From Zelonia costaricensis (taxonomy: Eukaryota; Euglenozoa; Kinetoplastea; Trypanosomatida; Trypanosomatidae), in NCBI GenBank assembly GCA_030849075.1, contig JASAOO010003554.1:1-64000 (forward strand): 64,000 nucleotides of DNA, given 5' to 3'. Of the stretch, positions 49,001-60,274 are shown one piece after another. Position 1 is the stretch's first letter; every line of letters begins with the position of its first letter. The translations under genes were made by a program, and so were the position numbers. Under the pieces are notes generated by a model. That model was not told the DNA's origin and did not search any database. It was given only the letters and a program-made list of their open reading frames with translations.

Positions 49001-52000
49001 GGGGCCGAGTGGTGCTGGTGCGCGCGGCTGGCTTGCCTGCGCGGGTGGCTCTCGCCACTGCTGCTTCTGCTGCCAGCAGCTAACGCGACGGTGTGACGTG
49101 GCAGCGGGGGACGGAGCTGCGCGTCAGCGTCGTCCACCGCCGTCATGGACCCTGGCGTGGTCGAGAAGCCCGTCGTGTCGTTCGACGGTGACGTCACCCA
49201 GTCACCGCCCGCGTGCGGCCCGGTGCCGATGACGCATCGACTCGGGCCTGCTCCAGCACCGCGGCCACTCGCCAGGCTCATCGAGCCGGAGCGCACGGTG
49301 TTGGTGAGGGAGGCGTCGGTCGCAACCGACATCGTCGTCTCCGTCATCGTCGTTGTGGCCGTCAGCGCGGACGTCCGCGACGCGACTGCCGCCGCCGGGA
49401 TCGAGGGCGTCGGCACGCCCTCCCCCGCAGCGCCTGTCGTGGCGGTGTATGCAGGCGTGCCGCACGGCAGCACAGGGTCGAGACCCTCGGGACAGCGCGA
49501 GCGCGTGGCGGCGAGGGGGACGACGGAGGTGGAGGGCGAGTAGGCGAACGACGGTGTCACAGTGTTCTTGTTTCCATCTTCGTCCTCGTCGTCGTCGTCA
49601 TCGATGTGCCGACCGGCGTCGTCCGAGCGGAAGTCCATCGTGTTGGATGCGCTGGAGCTGAGGTGCGACGCGTGACTCGCTGAGCAGGCGGCGGTAGCGG
49701 CGTCGGCGGATGCCAGAGCGATCGGCAGCGCCGTCACCATCGGCGGCACGGACGACTCGTGGCCGGAGCCGCTGAACAGCGAGAGCGGGTCGGCAGCCGC
49801 AGTAGCGGCGGTTTCTGGTGTCTGCGGTACCGTGGTTGACTCCCCTGTGGTGTTGGTGGCGGCGTCGTACTCGTCGTCCCCGCCGCTGAAGGGCGAGAGG
49901 GGGTTGACGGTGGCGTCGTGCGACTGCCACGCGCTTCCGCCGCCGCCGCCGCCGATGCTGCCCGAGTACGACGTCATTGACGGGCTTAGGTGGACGAGGT
50001 TGTGCGCCGGCGTGACGGACCCCGGGCTGTCCAGGCAGCTGAATCCCAGCGTCGTCGTCGTGGCCCCGGCGGTGTGCCCGTCCGCAAGTACCGAGGTGCT
50101 CTCCGTCGTCGACTCGAGCTCCGCAGTGCCGGTCATGCCGTCCGCCGTCTCCGCCGTGGCCGCCGTGAGGCCGCGCTGGTGTTCGGAACTCTCCGCAACG
50201 ATGGCATGCGGGTGCGACTCGCTCTCGTCTTCGGCGAGTGCGTCGGGCTCGTAGTACCCCCCGCCACCCGCGTGCCTGTCCTCGTCTTCGTCGTCGTCGT
50301 CGTCAACTGCCGCACCGCCGTCATGGCCATCCGCCCCGCTGTGTGGGCGGGGCGCGTTGTGCGGCGTTGCCTGTGGGCCAATCGCGACCGCCCCCGCCAC
50401 CGCCACGGGGCCGCCCCCCTGCGTTGTCGTGGCCACAGCAGCAGCAGCAGCAGCCAGAGCACTGGGCGCGGCATCGGCACCGACGCTTTTCGCGGGCGGC
50501 GGCGGCAGCACTACCGCTGTCGCAGGAAGGGTAGCCGCTGCCACCTGCTCAGAGCCGCACAGAGGGGGCGCCCGTCCAGGCGCGGCGGTCTCGTCCGCCG
50601 TTGGCTTTGTGCTGCCGTCGAACGACGACGCATGCGCCAGGGACGGTGCGATGGGCGACCCCGCCGCGCTCGGTGCCCCATCAACGCCTCCTGCCGCCGC
50701 TGCTGCCGCCGCCGCCGCGGCTGAGCGCAGCTGCTGCTGCTGCTGCTTCTTCTGGGCTGCAGCGGCGACGGCGAGGGCAGCGTCCACGAAGCTCTGCGGC
50801 AGCGTCGCCGCGCGGTCGAAGAGGTCGCCGTGGGACTCGCCGCGCTCGTCCGTGCCTCCAGCCGCGGCAGCGGCGCTCGCTCTCGCGGAGGCGGCGGTGG
50901 TGTCGCTGCTGCTGCTCGTCGCCGCGGCCTTGTCGGCTGCGGCGGCTCGCAGCACACCGGACCCGTTTGCTGACGTGACCGGCGGCAGTCCCTGCGGGGG
51001 TGCGAGTGCGGCCTCCTTCGGCGAGGTCGAGCGGGAGGTGAAGCCCGACGGCACGTCGCGCCCACGCATCGCCTCCGGCGTGCGCGTCGACATCGTCAGC
51101 AGCGACGTGTCAGCCGGGTCCGGCGTGCAGCTCTGCTGCCGCACGCTGCCGGCGGCCCACTCCGCCGACGTCGAGTCGTCCACCAGTGCCCCCGACGCCG
51201 GGTCGCCCGGGCTGGGTGAGAGCGGCGAGGCGTCGTGCGATCGCGTCGGCGGGCGCCGCGCCGGGGTTGCGCCCTCGCTGGTCGCCTCGCGGGTGCCGAT
51301 GACGGAGACGACGCTGCCGGAGGAGCAGCCGTGCGGGGTGCAAACAACGGTAGCGGCGTCGTCTGCGATGGGCGCGTCCGGGTGGCGCGGGTGCGCGAGG
51401 TGAGCGAAGCCGCGCACCGAAGTCGCGCCCGCTTCTCCGGTCCCGGCAGCGGGCGTCTGCGGCGACCCGATCGCGTCGGCGAGGACGGACATCGGTGCGT
51501 CCACCTCCACCGGCGGCAGCTGCCGCTGTTGCGCGTGCGGCTCAAACAGGTGGGCAAGATGCGCTCCGTCCAGCACCCTGATGCCCCCCGACCCAGTCAC
51601 GCCGTCGTTGAGCTCGCCTAGCGTGGGTTGGGGCGGGGACATGCCCGCGGCCGGCACGGCAGCTTGCAGAGCCTCAAAGCCGCCCTCGGCCTCCACGGCC
51701 TGCAACGGGGAGTCCGACGCCACCGCCGAGGGAAACTCCGCGTGGCTGCCGCTGCGACTGCTTGCCGCGAGCATCTGCTGCACCTGCTGCGCGGCCCCCT
51801 CGTCAAGCGGGACGAGCATCACCGCGTCGCCGTGCAGTGTGGTGGCCGTGGCAATGCTGCCGCTCGCCGCCCCGCCGGCGCCGGTCGCATGGGGGCTGCC
51901 GCTGCTGCTGCTCCCGTCCCTCGTCGCCGCCATGCCACCAGCACCAACACCTCCAGCGCTGCCGGCGGCTCCGAAGCCGGCGTGCATTCCGCTGATCGCG

Positions 52001-52403
52001 CCGGCAAAGCTCGCGCTGCTGAAGCTGAGGTTGGTGCCGTTCGCGGCGGCTGCGGTGGCGGCTGCGGCTGCCGCGGCGGCTACCTTGTTGGCGCGCATCA
52101 TGATGTACTCCTTCTGCTGCTCCTTCACCTCGCGCAGTCGGCGCTGCTGCTCCACCGCGGCGGACAGCCCGGTGGCTGTGACGGCAGCGGGGAAGTAGCG
52201 CAGGTCGTCGCGGGCGCGCAGGCGCGGGGCGTAGAGGGCGCGAATGCGCCGCTCCAGGAAGAGCCCGCGCCAGTCCACAGGCCGCGACTCCGACGGCAGC
52301 GGCACTGTTGGGAAAGAAGAGAGGAAGTGCGAGCCGGCCGTGCTGCCCGCAGCCGCCGCGGCCGCGAAGGAAGCAGCGAAGGAGGCGGAGGAAGCCGTGC
52401 CAG

Positions 52404-52450
<47 letters not shown>

Positions 52451-55400
52451 GCGGTCGCCGGTAACGGGGCGCCCATGGACGTGTTCGTCTCGAGCGCGTC
52501 ATCGCGTGTAGAGGCGACGAAGTCGGCCAGCGACGCCGTGGACTCGAAGGCGGTGCGCACGGAGCGGCGCATCTCGGTCGCGAGCACGCGCTGCTGGTAC
52601 ACGTGGTAGTACAGCTGCGACACGACGTAGCCGCAGGTGAAGAAGGGGTGCTCCAGCACCGCGTCCCCGCTCAGTCGGTGCTCGACGCGGCGGTCCAGCA
52701 GCTTCAGCGTCAAGTCCCGAAGCAGCTCCTGCGCCTCCTCCATCTGCGCCACGGCATCGCCGATGTACCGATCGCGCGTTGCCTCGTCGAGCGCGAGGCA
52801 CGACAGCCGCATGCGCCGGCGCTGGTGTCGACGCAGCCGCTCCCGCTGCTGCTGCGCGGCGGTGGTTGGCTTCGCCGAGGACAGCAGCGCCGCGATGCCC
52901 CCGTCTTCGGTGGTAGTCAGCTGCATGGAGAGGTTCGTGGGGGTACCGCAGAAGGACAGGACGGGGTTGGGCGCCATGCCGGCGAACGACCCGGCTGCGA
53001 AGGAGTCGCTGAGCGGGAGCGGTGGCTGCTGCTGCTGCTGTGGCGACTGCAGCAGCGCGGCGGACAGCCCGGCCGTGGCGGACTGCGGGGAGGCAAGATA
53101 CTGGTGCTGCTGCTTGTGTGCGCGCATCGAGGGGCGAGGTTGATGGTGGTGGTGCTGCTGCGGTGACTGCGGGTATGTCGGCGGGGTCTGACCTGTGGCG
53201 CCGGCCACGCGTCGCTGCAGACAGGGATCGTCTGTCACGCCCCCCTCCTGCGCGGACGCTGGCGTGTCTGGCGGGCGCGACATGGACGCAACATGCACCA
53301 CGGCCGCCGGCGGTGAGCGGAGCCGCACGTCGAAGCTGTGGTTCTCGGGGTTGTACAGCACCTCCGCTGTGACGGGCGGCATCGCCAGCCGCGGCCCGTA
53401 CGACGAGGAGGCGGCGAAGCTGCGCTTCATGCGGCGCATGGCGCGCTCCTCACACTCGATCCGAATCTCTTCGGCGCGATAGTGCAGCTGCGCGACCCGG
53501 GTGTGCACCTCCAGCGCCGTGAGCCGGTAGTCCGCCTTAGTGACCTTGACGTCCTCCTCCACGATGGAGCGGAAGAGGACGAACTGGTTCGCCGCGTCGA
53601 AGGCTTTGCGCCCGTTGGCCCACTCGAAGAGAAGGCAGCCGTAGCTCCACCAGTCGGTGCGGGAGTCGTGTGGCAGGCCCCGCAGCATCTCGGGGCTCAT
53701 GTACTGCGTCGTGCCCGTAAAGCTGTTCGCCCGGCCATCGGTCGACTGCCCGGCGGGTTGGTTGGGCGTGGCTGCGGCACCCGCGCTGGCGAGCGGGCTG
53801 GCCGGGGCATCGGCCGAGTTCACCGACGAGCTTGCCGCCGCGGCCGCTGGTACGATCGCGGCGCCTTTGCGGTACTTGGCGACGCCGAAGTCGGTGAGCA
53901 TCACGTGCCCGTCGCTGCGCATCAAGATGTTCTCCGGCTTCAGGTCGCGGTAGAGGAAGCCCTCGCCGTGAAGGTACTGCAGTACCAGCGCCACCTCTAC
54001 CGCGTAGAAGGCGATGAGCCGCAGCGGCAGCCGATGCGTCTCGTCCGGCGCGAACTGCTCGCGCGAGGCGGCGCGCAGCACACTGCTGCTCCCCTCCATC
54101 CCCACGGCGTGGAAGGGTGCGGCAAGGTCGACGCGCAGGGCGGCGGCGGTGGCGGCGGCGGCGGCGTCCTGCGCGGCCGTCGCCCCAAAGCCCGGCACGC
54201 CGCCATACCCGACGCCACCACCCGCACCTGCGCCAGGAGCAGCCCCCCCGTACTGCAGGATGGTGGTCGTGACCGAGGCCGAGGGTGCCAGGGCGGCGTC
54301 CGTGGTGTTCGTGAGAGACGCCGACGCGTCCTCGGCAGCCCCTGCGCCGCCGGCGAGTCCCGCGTGGTGGCTGCTGCTGCTGTTCGCCCCCGTCGCCCGT
54401 GCCGCCGCCGCCGCCAGCTTCTTCGCCTTCCTCGCCGTCTTGCCCGTCGGGCTGGAGGTGCCCGCGGCTGCTACTGTGCTGGCATCGCCGACGAGGGGGC
54501 TGCCCTCGTCGCCGGTCTCGGGGCCCGTGACCTTCGCCTTGGGCGCCTTCCTCGCCTTCTTACGACTGGCCCCGGCAGCTGCGTCGCCTGTGACGGAGAC
54601 GCTGGGGGACGCGGCGAGGGCATCCGACCCTGGCCCGGCAGCCGCGTCGGACGGGGCTGCTGCCGCTGCGGTGCGGGCCGCTTTGCTCCTGCGCTTCCGC
54701 TTCGGCGAGGCCGTCGAACCCGCCATGGGCGATGCCGGGGCTGCTGCTGTGGCTGCTGCAGCGCCACCGCCCATCTCCCCCAGCACCACGGCCGTCTCTG
54801 ACGAAGGCTGCTCGCCATCGCGCAGGGCGTTCGGGGCCACAGCGCCACCTCGACTGCTGGCAACTGCCTCGCGCACCCCGCGCAGCGGCGTAGGCAGGGC
54901 CGTGGCTGGCGCAGCCTCCGTGTTGGGCGTTTCCGCTGCCGTGACGGTCTTGTCGAACGGTGTGGCTGTGAGGGAGGCGTTCGGGCTGCTCGGCCCCGTC
55001 GAAGGCCACCCACCCGCAGCCCCTGCCACGACGCTGTTGCCGGTGCTGCGGCGGCGACGCGACGGGGCAGGCGTCGAAAGCGGTGTCGGCAAGTGCGCGG
55101 CTGCAGCACCCGCAGCCCCGCCACCAGCGCTGTGAGGCGGGTACTCCGGCAGACTTCCATCGCTGGCCCCGCTGCCGCGCCGCCGCTGCAGCTGCGAGGG
55201 ACGCCGCGAGGGTGGGGCGCGGTCGCGCGAGCTGCTGCCGCCGTGCACGGCCACGCTGCGCCGGTCCCCGCGCAACGCATCGTCAGCGAACCTGCCCTTC
55301 CCGCTCTCGCTGTCGTCGTCGCAAGACGAGGAGGACGCGGCGTAGCCGGGGAAGGTGCCGGGCTTGCTCGTGTGCCGGCGGCGCCGGTGCTGATGGTTGT

Positions 55401-57750
55401 GGTCACGACTGGCTGTCGGCGTGGAGAGGAGCGTCGCGGGCCCGGACGACGGGGCTTCGCCGTCGCGTGCGGTGGGCGTCTCCCCGCTGCCGCGCCCCGA
55501 GTCGGGCGCGGCGACAGCCACCGGCGCGGCCAGCGCCGCTCGCCGCAGCGGCTCGGGAGTCTGCAGCGAGAGGGACGTGGTGGTCGTCGTCGTCGTCGGC
55601 GACCCGGCGCTCTCCGCGCTGTCTGCTGCATTGGCCTCCGTGAGGTCCTTGGTGGCCTTCGCGTTGGCCCTCATCAGCGCCGCTGCCCTCCGCGTGCGGT
55701 GGCTGGCAAACTCGTCGACGGCGTCGGTGGTGTAATAGCGGAGGTCGTCCAGCTGCCGACTGCGCGCCGCGGCATCGCCGGTGGTGCGTGACAGCCGCAA
55801 CCCTGCCGCGTCGCCATCGTCTTCGTTGTCATCCGAGTCGCTGTTCGACCGCGCTGGCGTGGGAGCCCGGCCTTCGGCGGCGCTCGCGGCCGCGGCGGGT
55901 GGCGGCGGCGGCGCCTTGTCTTCACGCGGCGCAACGTCGTCCACAACACTCAGCGCCGAAGCCGCCGCCGTGAGCAGCGACCCGGCACCCGCGGTGGTGC
56001 TCGCGCTGGAAGGCGGCGGTGAGGACCGGTGCACGACCGTGGCGAGCGACACGTGCGGGGTTGCTAAGGTGGAGGTGGACGCCGGTGCGGCAAGGGTTGC
56101 TGCCGCTGCTGGCGCTGCCGATGCAGCTGCGGCGGCGGCGGCGGCGGCGGCGGCGGTGGTGGTCGAAGCCACGAGGCTCGGCGAGGCCGGCACCGGGGCG
56201 AGCGGCGGCAGCGCGAGACTCGTGACAACGTGCAGAGCGCTCGCAGCCGGCGCCGATGACGACGACGACGCGGACGGCGGGTGCAGCTGCAGCTGCTGCT
56301 GATGCGGCGACGCCTCAAGCAAGTTCGGCACGGGCACGGGTAGCGGCAGCCCGGCAGCGCGGCCCGTGGCTGCGGTGCTGTTCGCGTCTGCGGCGGCCAC
56401 TGAGCTCGTGCTCATCATGTCCCTGTCCCCCCCACCCGGCGGTGGTGGGGTCGACGTGCAGCTGAGCGCACCGGACGAGGTGACCGCCGGTGGGGTGACC
56501 GTGAGGAGGAGGGGCGCGAAGGTGCTGGAGGTGCTCTGGTAGTACGGGTACTGCATCTTGACGAGGCTGCGCTTCATGCTCCGCAGCCACAGCTGCTGCA
56601 TGTTGAGGTAGTAGAGGTCACCGCCTTGCGCGAAGTCCAGCACGAGGTACAAATGCGTCTGACTCTGGAAGGCCTGGTACAGCCGAACGAGAAAGGGGTG
56701 GTGCAGGTTGGCGAGCAGCTGCCGCTCCGTGAAGGTCCGCTCCACGCATCCCTCCTCCTTCACCCGCTGCTTCGAGATCTTCTTCACGGCGAAGTACTCA
56801 CCCGTGACCTTGTTGCGTGCGAGGGTGACCTCCGCGAAGGTGCCCTTGCCAAGAAACGCGATCAGCTCGTAGTCCTGCAGAGAGCGCGCAGCCGAGCTGA
56901 CGTAGCGGGAGCGGCGCTGGGAGGCAGCCAGGGCAGCCTGTTGCGGTTGCTGCTGTGCCGGGGACGGCGTGCCGGCGTTCACCGTCAGGCGCCGCTCGAC
57001 CGAGACGCTCCCGCTGTGGGGCGACCCGGCCGAGTTGAGCGGGCTGCCCGCCGACGGTGCGGGGATGTTCACGAACGACGACTTCTCAAACACCGCGGAG
57101 ACGGCCATCGGCAACCTGCTCTCGCCCGCGGCGGCCAGCATCGATGCGTGCAGGCCGCTCTGCGTGCTCGCATTGACGCTGAGATTTCCTTTGAAGCTGA
57201 CAGCCGCGGCCGCTGCGGCGGCCTCGAGCTTCTGCTGGGCGAGCTGCTTGCGTAGCACATCCGTCTTTCCAGCGATGACGTTGTTCAGAAAGTCGTCGAC
57301 GTCGTCGTCGGAGCCGTCTGGCGGCGGCGGCGCCGCGGCGCTGCCGTCGATGTCGGCGGTGACCAGCGTAGAGAAGTGCCGCGTCGTGCTCACCGACGAC
57401 CTCGGCGCCGTGCCCGCCGTCGTGCTCACCTCCGCCGCGGGTCCGCTGAAGCTTGTGACGGCGGCGGTAGAGAGATCGAGTAGCCCTGGCGAGCGGTAGC
57501 CATCGGCGTCCGCGTCAGCCGGGCTGCCCTCGGCGTCGGCGATCGGCGACCAGAACGGCTTCAGCGGCGGCACCTCCCCACCGGGGCGCGGCGAGGACGG
57601 CGACAGTGAAGATGGGCACTGTGCGGCGACCTCGGCGTTGGTGTCGCTGCGGCTGCTACGGGCGGGCGGCGCAAGGGAGGGCGGCGGCGAAGGGGCGGCG
57701 TCTGTCGTGCTCGACGCACTGTCAAGTAAACGCCGCACCAAGCCCAGCAT
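46036..57750 (-). CDS. Giant AGC-type protein kinase with domain-splitting insertions
   Basis: 3904 residues from the ATG at 57750. An N-terminal Ser/Pro-rich region precedes the kinase core, which starts near 297: YELIAFLGKGTFAEVTLARN (glycine loop), FAVKKI with ATP-site Lys323, and VLDFAQGGDLYYL. The domain is then interrupted by about 850 low-complexity residues and resumes with VEVALVLQYLHGEGFLYRDLKPEN (catalytic Asp1269), LTDFGVAKY (Asp1287), a long Ala/Ser activation loop, GTTQYMSPEMLRG (near 1350) and DWWSYGCLLFEW. A third, Gln/His/Pro-rich insertion of about 250 residues precedes the last helix LRDLTLKLLDRRVEHRL and HPFF (near 1700). YRDLKPEN and the DFG/SPE context are AGC-like. All catalytic residues are present, so it should be active if folded. 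The remaining 2200 residues are Ser/Gly/Asp/Glu/Ala-rich with poly-Q (52405-52449), an acidic block near 48230-48310 and Gly-rich blocks, without recognised domains. Confidence 0.82.
52405..52449 (-). repeat. In-frame CAG/CAA repeat coding 15 glutamines in the kinase
   Basis: On the minus strand this is a run of CAG codons broken by three CAA codons. It codes for 15 Gln in a low-complexity part of the giant kinase after the catalytic core. Length polymorphism is likely. Confidence 0.9.
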
Positions 57751-57819
57751 CTGCGCCCCTCCACGTGGATGCGCGACGACAGTGACGAGGTCGATGCTGG
57801 AATAGAGAAAGTGGAGAAG

Positions 57820-57873
57820 CTACGGTGAAGGGAGAGAGGTGAAGATGACGAGAAGAGGAGAAGCCCACCCTCC
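57820..57873 (-). promoter_or_regulatory. Candidate trans-splice acceptor for giant kinase mRNA
   Basis: On the minus strand a C/T-rich tract (complement of 57827-57873) is followed by AG at 57821-57820. The implied 5' UTR is about 70 bases. Confidence 0.4.
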
Positions 57874-58813
57874 CACCAAGCACGCCAGACGGCTTAGGTA
57901 GGCCAATCGAACCGAGTGCGCGGCACACACGGCTAGACGAGGGTACAAGAACACACACACACACACACACACAAGCAGCAGAGGCAGGAACAGGGATCGA
58001 AGAGTAGAGAGGCGAAGGCGGGGAGAAGCGACGAGTGAAGCTGTGTGGGGCAGGACAGCGATGCGGGGAGTGGGGCAGAGATGGAGGTGTACACAGCCGC
58101 CGTACAGTTACAAGGCACAAAAAAGGAGGGCGGAGGAGGAGGAGTAGCGTCGGGGAGGGGAAGGAGGAGGGGGAGCTCGTAAAGCTGGAGAAGACACGAA
58201 CGCACGCACACACACGCACACACACACAACGTGCGGGAACAGCGCAAGGTGGAGGAAATGAAGCGAAGCGAGCGGAACGGAGAAGATGATGACCAGGGAA
58301 TACCAGAGCACGGACGCACGGGTGCGTCAACGTGGGGCGGCTCCACTTGCAGACACACGCACCCGCACACACCTGCAGGGCACTGCGTGAACGGGAGAGA
58401 AGGAGAGAGAGAGAGAGCGATCGACGGCGCGTGGGTGGGTGACGGGGAGGGGGTGGCAGCAGCAACAAAAGTAGCACACACACGCACAGGGAGGGGGCGG
58501 GAAGAGAAGGGGGGCCGGCACACCGCAGAAGTGAGCTGACGGAAGGAGGAGGGGGGAGGGGAAGGGAGAGGGAGTAGCACTGACGCATGCCCACGAGCAC
58601 ACCCACACACGCACACACACTCCAGAGCGTGCGCACACGAGAGCGGAGAGCGTGAGGGGGGGGGGGGGCGGAGGAATGGAAGGAGCGATGCGCTCCGGTA
58701 GTGGTGGGGGGCAGAGGGGGTGCGAAGAAGGGCTGAGGCGCCTCTGCCTTTGTCTAGTTGCGCTGACTAGAGGTCGCCAGGTGGGGGAAGGGGGAAGAGA
58801 AAGACACTTCAGA

Positions 58814-58817
<4 letters not shown>

Positions 58818-58849
<32 letters not shown>
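58818..58849. repeat. (GT)16 microsatellite
   Basis: Perfect run in the kinase upstream region. Confidence 0.9.
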
Positions 58850-58852
<3 letters not shown>

Positions 58853-59626
58853 TGAGCACACCTTCACGCGCAATCCGTGGCGTCCGCGACGCACAGAGAG
58901 GCACGACGTCTCCCGACTACGTGAGGACGGTCTCGGTCGCTGTGGTAACGAGAAAAGGAGGCAGCACGGACAAGGGGAAGGGGGGCGTGTGCGTGTGCGT
59001 GTGCGTGTGCGTGAGCGGGTGTGTCGGCAGCGCGGCAAATTGGGTCAGGCTGCTTGGACGGTGTGTGGGTGCACGTGAGCGTCGTTGCTCGGTGACTAGG
59101 ATGGAGGTGGGCGCAGCCAAGTGCGACTTGCAAACAAGTCTTGGAGAGGGCAGCGAGAGGAGGTTGCCTGCGTGCGCTGCCGTTGCTGCGGAGAAGGTGA
59201 AGGTCGACCGCGACGAAGAAGAAGAAGAGGAAGGCGGAGAGTGCGGCTACGCGAGGGAGGGGGAGGTGGGGCTGGGCACGTAGGCCAGGTGGAATAGCTG
59301 AAAGAGTTGAGAATGCAGAAGCCAGGCGAACGTGGGCGTCGACCGCCGATCCGCGGGCGCGCGGGGGGGGGGTGAGTGGACACCTGCAGGCGTGTGAGCG
59401 GCCGGCCCACTTCCCTGCCGAGTGCGTGTGCGTGTATGTGTGTGTCCGTGGAGGGGGGGTGATCGAGAGGGGAAGCGCAGGGTGAGGCGGGCAGGGTTGT
59501 GATGGCAGAGAAATGGGTGGGGCAGTGCGTGGGCGTCGGCGTGTGTGTGTGTGTCTGTGCCTGCCTGTTTGCCTGGTGTGGTGCGACACACCTGGAAGAA
59601 GAACAGATAGGGGAAGTGGGTATAAG

Positions 59627-59628
<2 letters not shown>

Positions 59629-59657
<29 letters not shown>
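59629..59657. repeat. (GT)14 microsatellite
   Basis: Perfect run between the kinase and RPC17 genes. Confidence 0.9.
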
Positions 59658-59659
<2 letters not shown>

Positions 59660-60274
59660 AGAAGAGAAGGAGGGAGTGGGTAAGCTTGAGAGTTGATCCG
59701 CGTGCGTGTGTGTGCGTGTGTGTCTGTGTGCGGATCTAAGTGGTTCCTCCCGTAGCACTGGGGGGGGGGGGGGCGAACACTGCGACGTCAGGAGGTGCGT
59801 GGAGGCAATTCAAGAGAAGTGTTTGGGGGAGCGGGATTGTGAGATGCGACAGCGAAGCAGTCGAGCCAAGGTTATGCGTTGGAGGTGTGGATAAACGGGG
59901 GCAAAGGGGGCAGGAGGCGCACCACGCGTGCAGCTCTGTATGTCTTCGGTAGACCGCCTCGCCGCACCGGTGCGGGACCTTCCGCGTGCGGTGCTCTCAC
60001 ACTGCGCCTTTCTTGTCCCGTGTTTGTGTGTCTGTGTCTGTGCGTCTTGCGCAACGCGCCAGGCGGGCTGTAGCCCTGTTACACCTCTCTTACACGTCCG
60101 TGCCTCCTCCTCCACAACGGAGCCTACCACAGTCCCACTGCGGGGGTGGCGGCGGTTGTGAGTGGGCCTCACCGTCGGGCGGCTGACCTACCACCTGGAG
60201 GGGGGTAATCGAGGACCAGGGGTCCTGGCACGCGCATCTGCGCCGCTGGCGGCGGTCCTGATGCCCTCCTCTCC

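Larger units (their letters stand above)
57751..60274. other. 2.5 kb intergenic region upstream of giant kinase
   Basis: No supported gene. It contains a candidate splice acceptor at 57820-57873, a CA run at 57951-57973, GT runs at 58818-58849 and 59629-59657, and a poly-G tract at about 59761-59773. It would hold the kinase 5' UTR and the 3' UTR of the RPC17 gene; the last 400 bases (59880-60274) are less repetitive than the rest. Confidence 0.55.

Noticed and set aside
53338..54801. 487-codon plus-strand frame opposite the kinase catalytic region
   Set aside because: Antisense shadow of conserved kinase motifs on the minus strand.
57890..57930. B-box-like GGTTCGATTGG on the minus strand, possible tRNA
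   Set aside because: No T-stem, acceptor stem or A box can be built around it.
57722..58636. 304-codon minus-strand frame upstream of and overlapping the kinase start
   Set aside because: Composition is Cys/Val/Ser/Pro from GT and GA repeats, and it overlaps the likely 5' UTR and kinase start in another frame.
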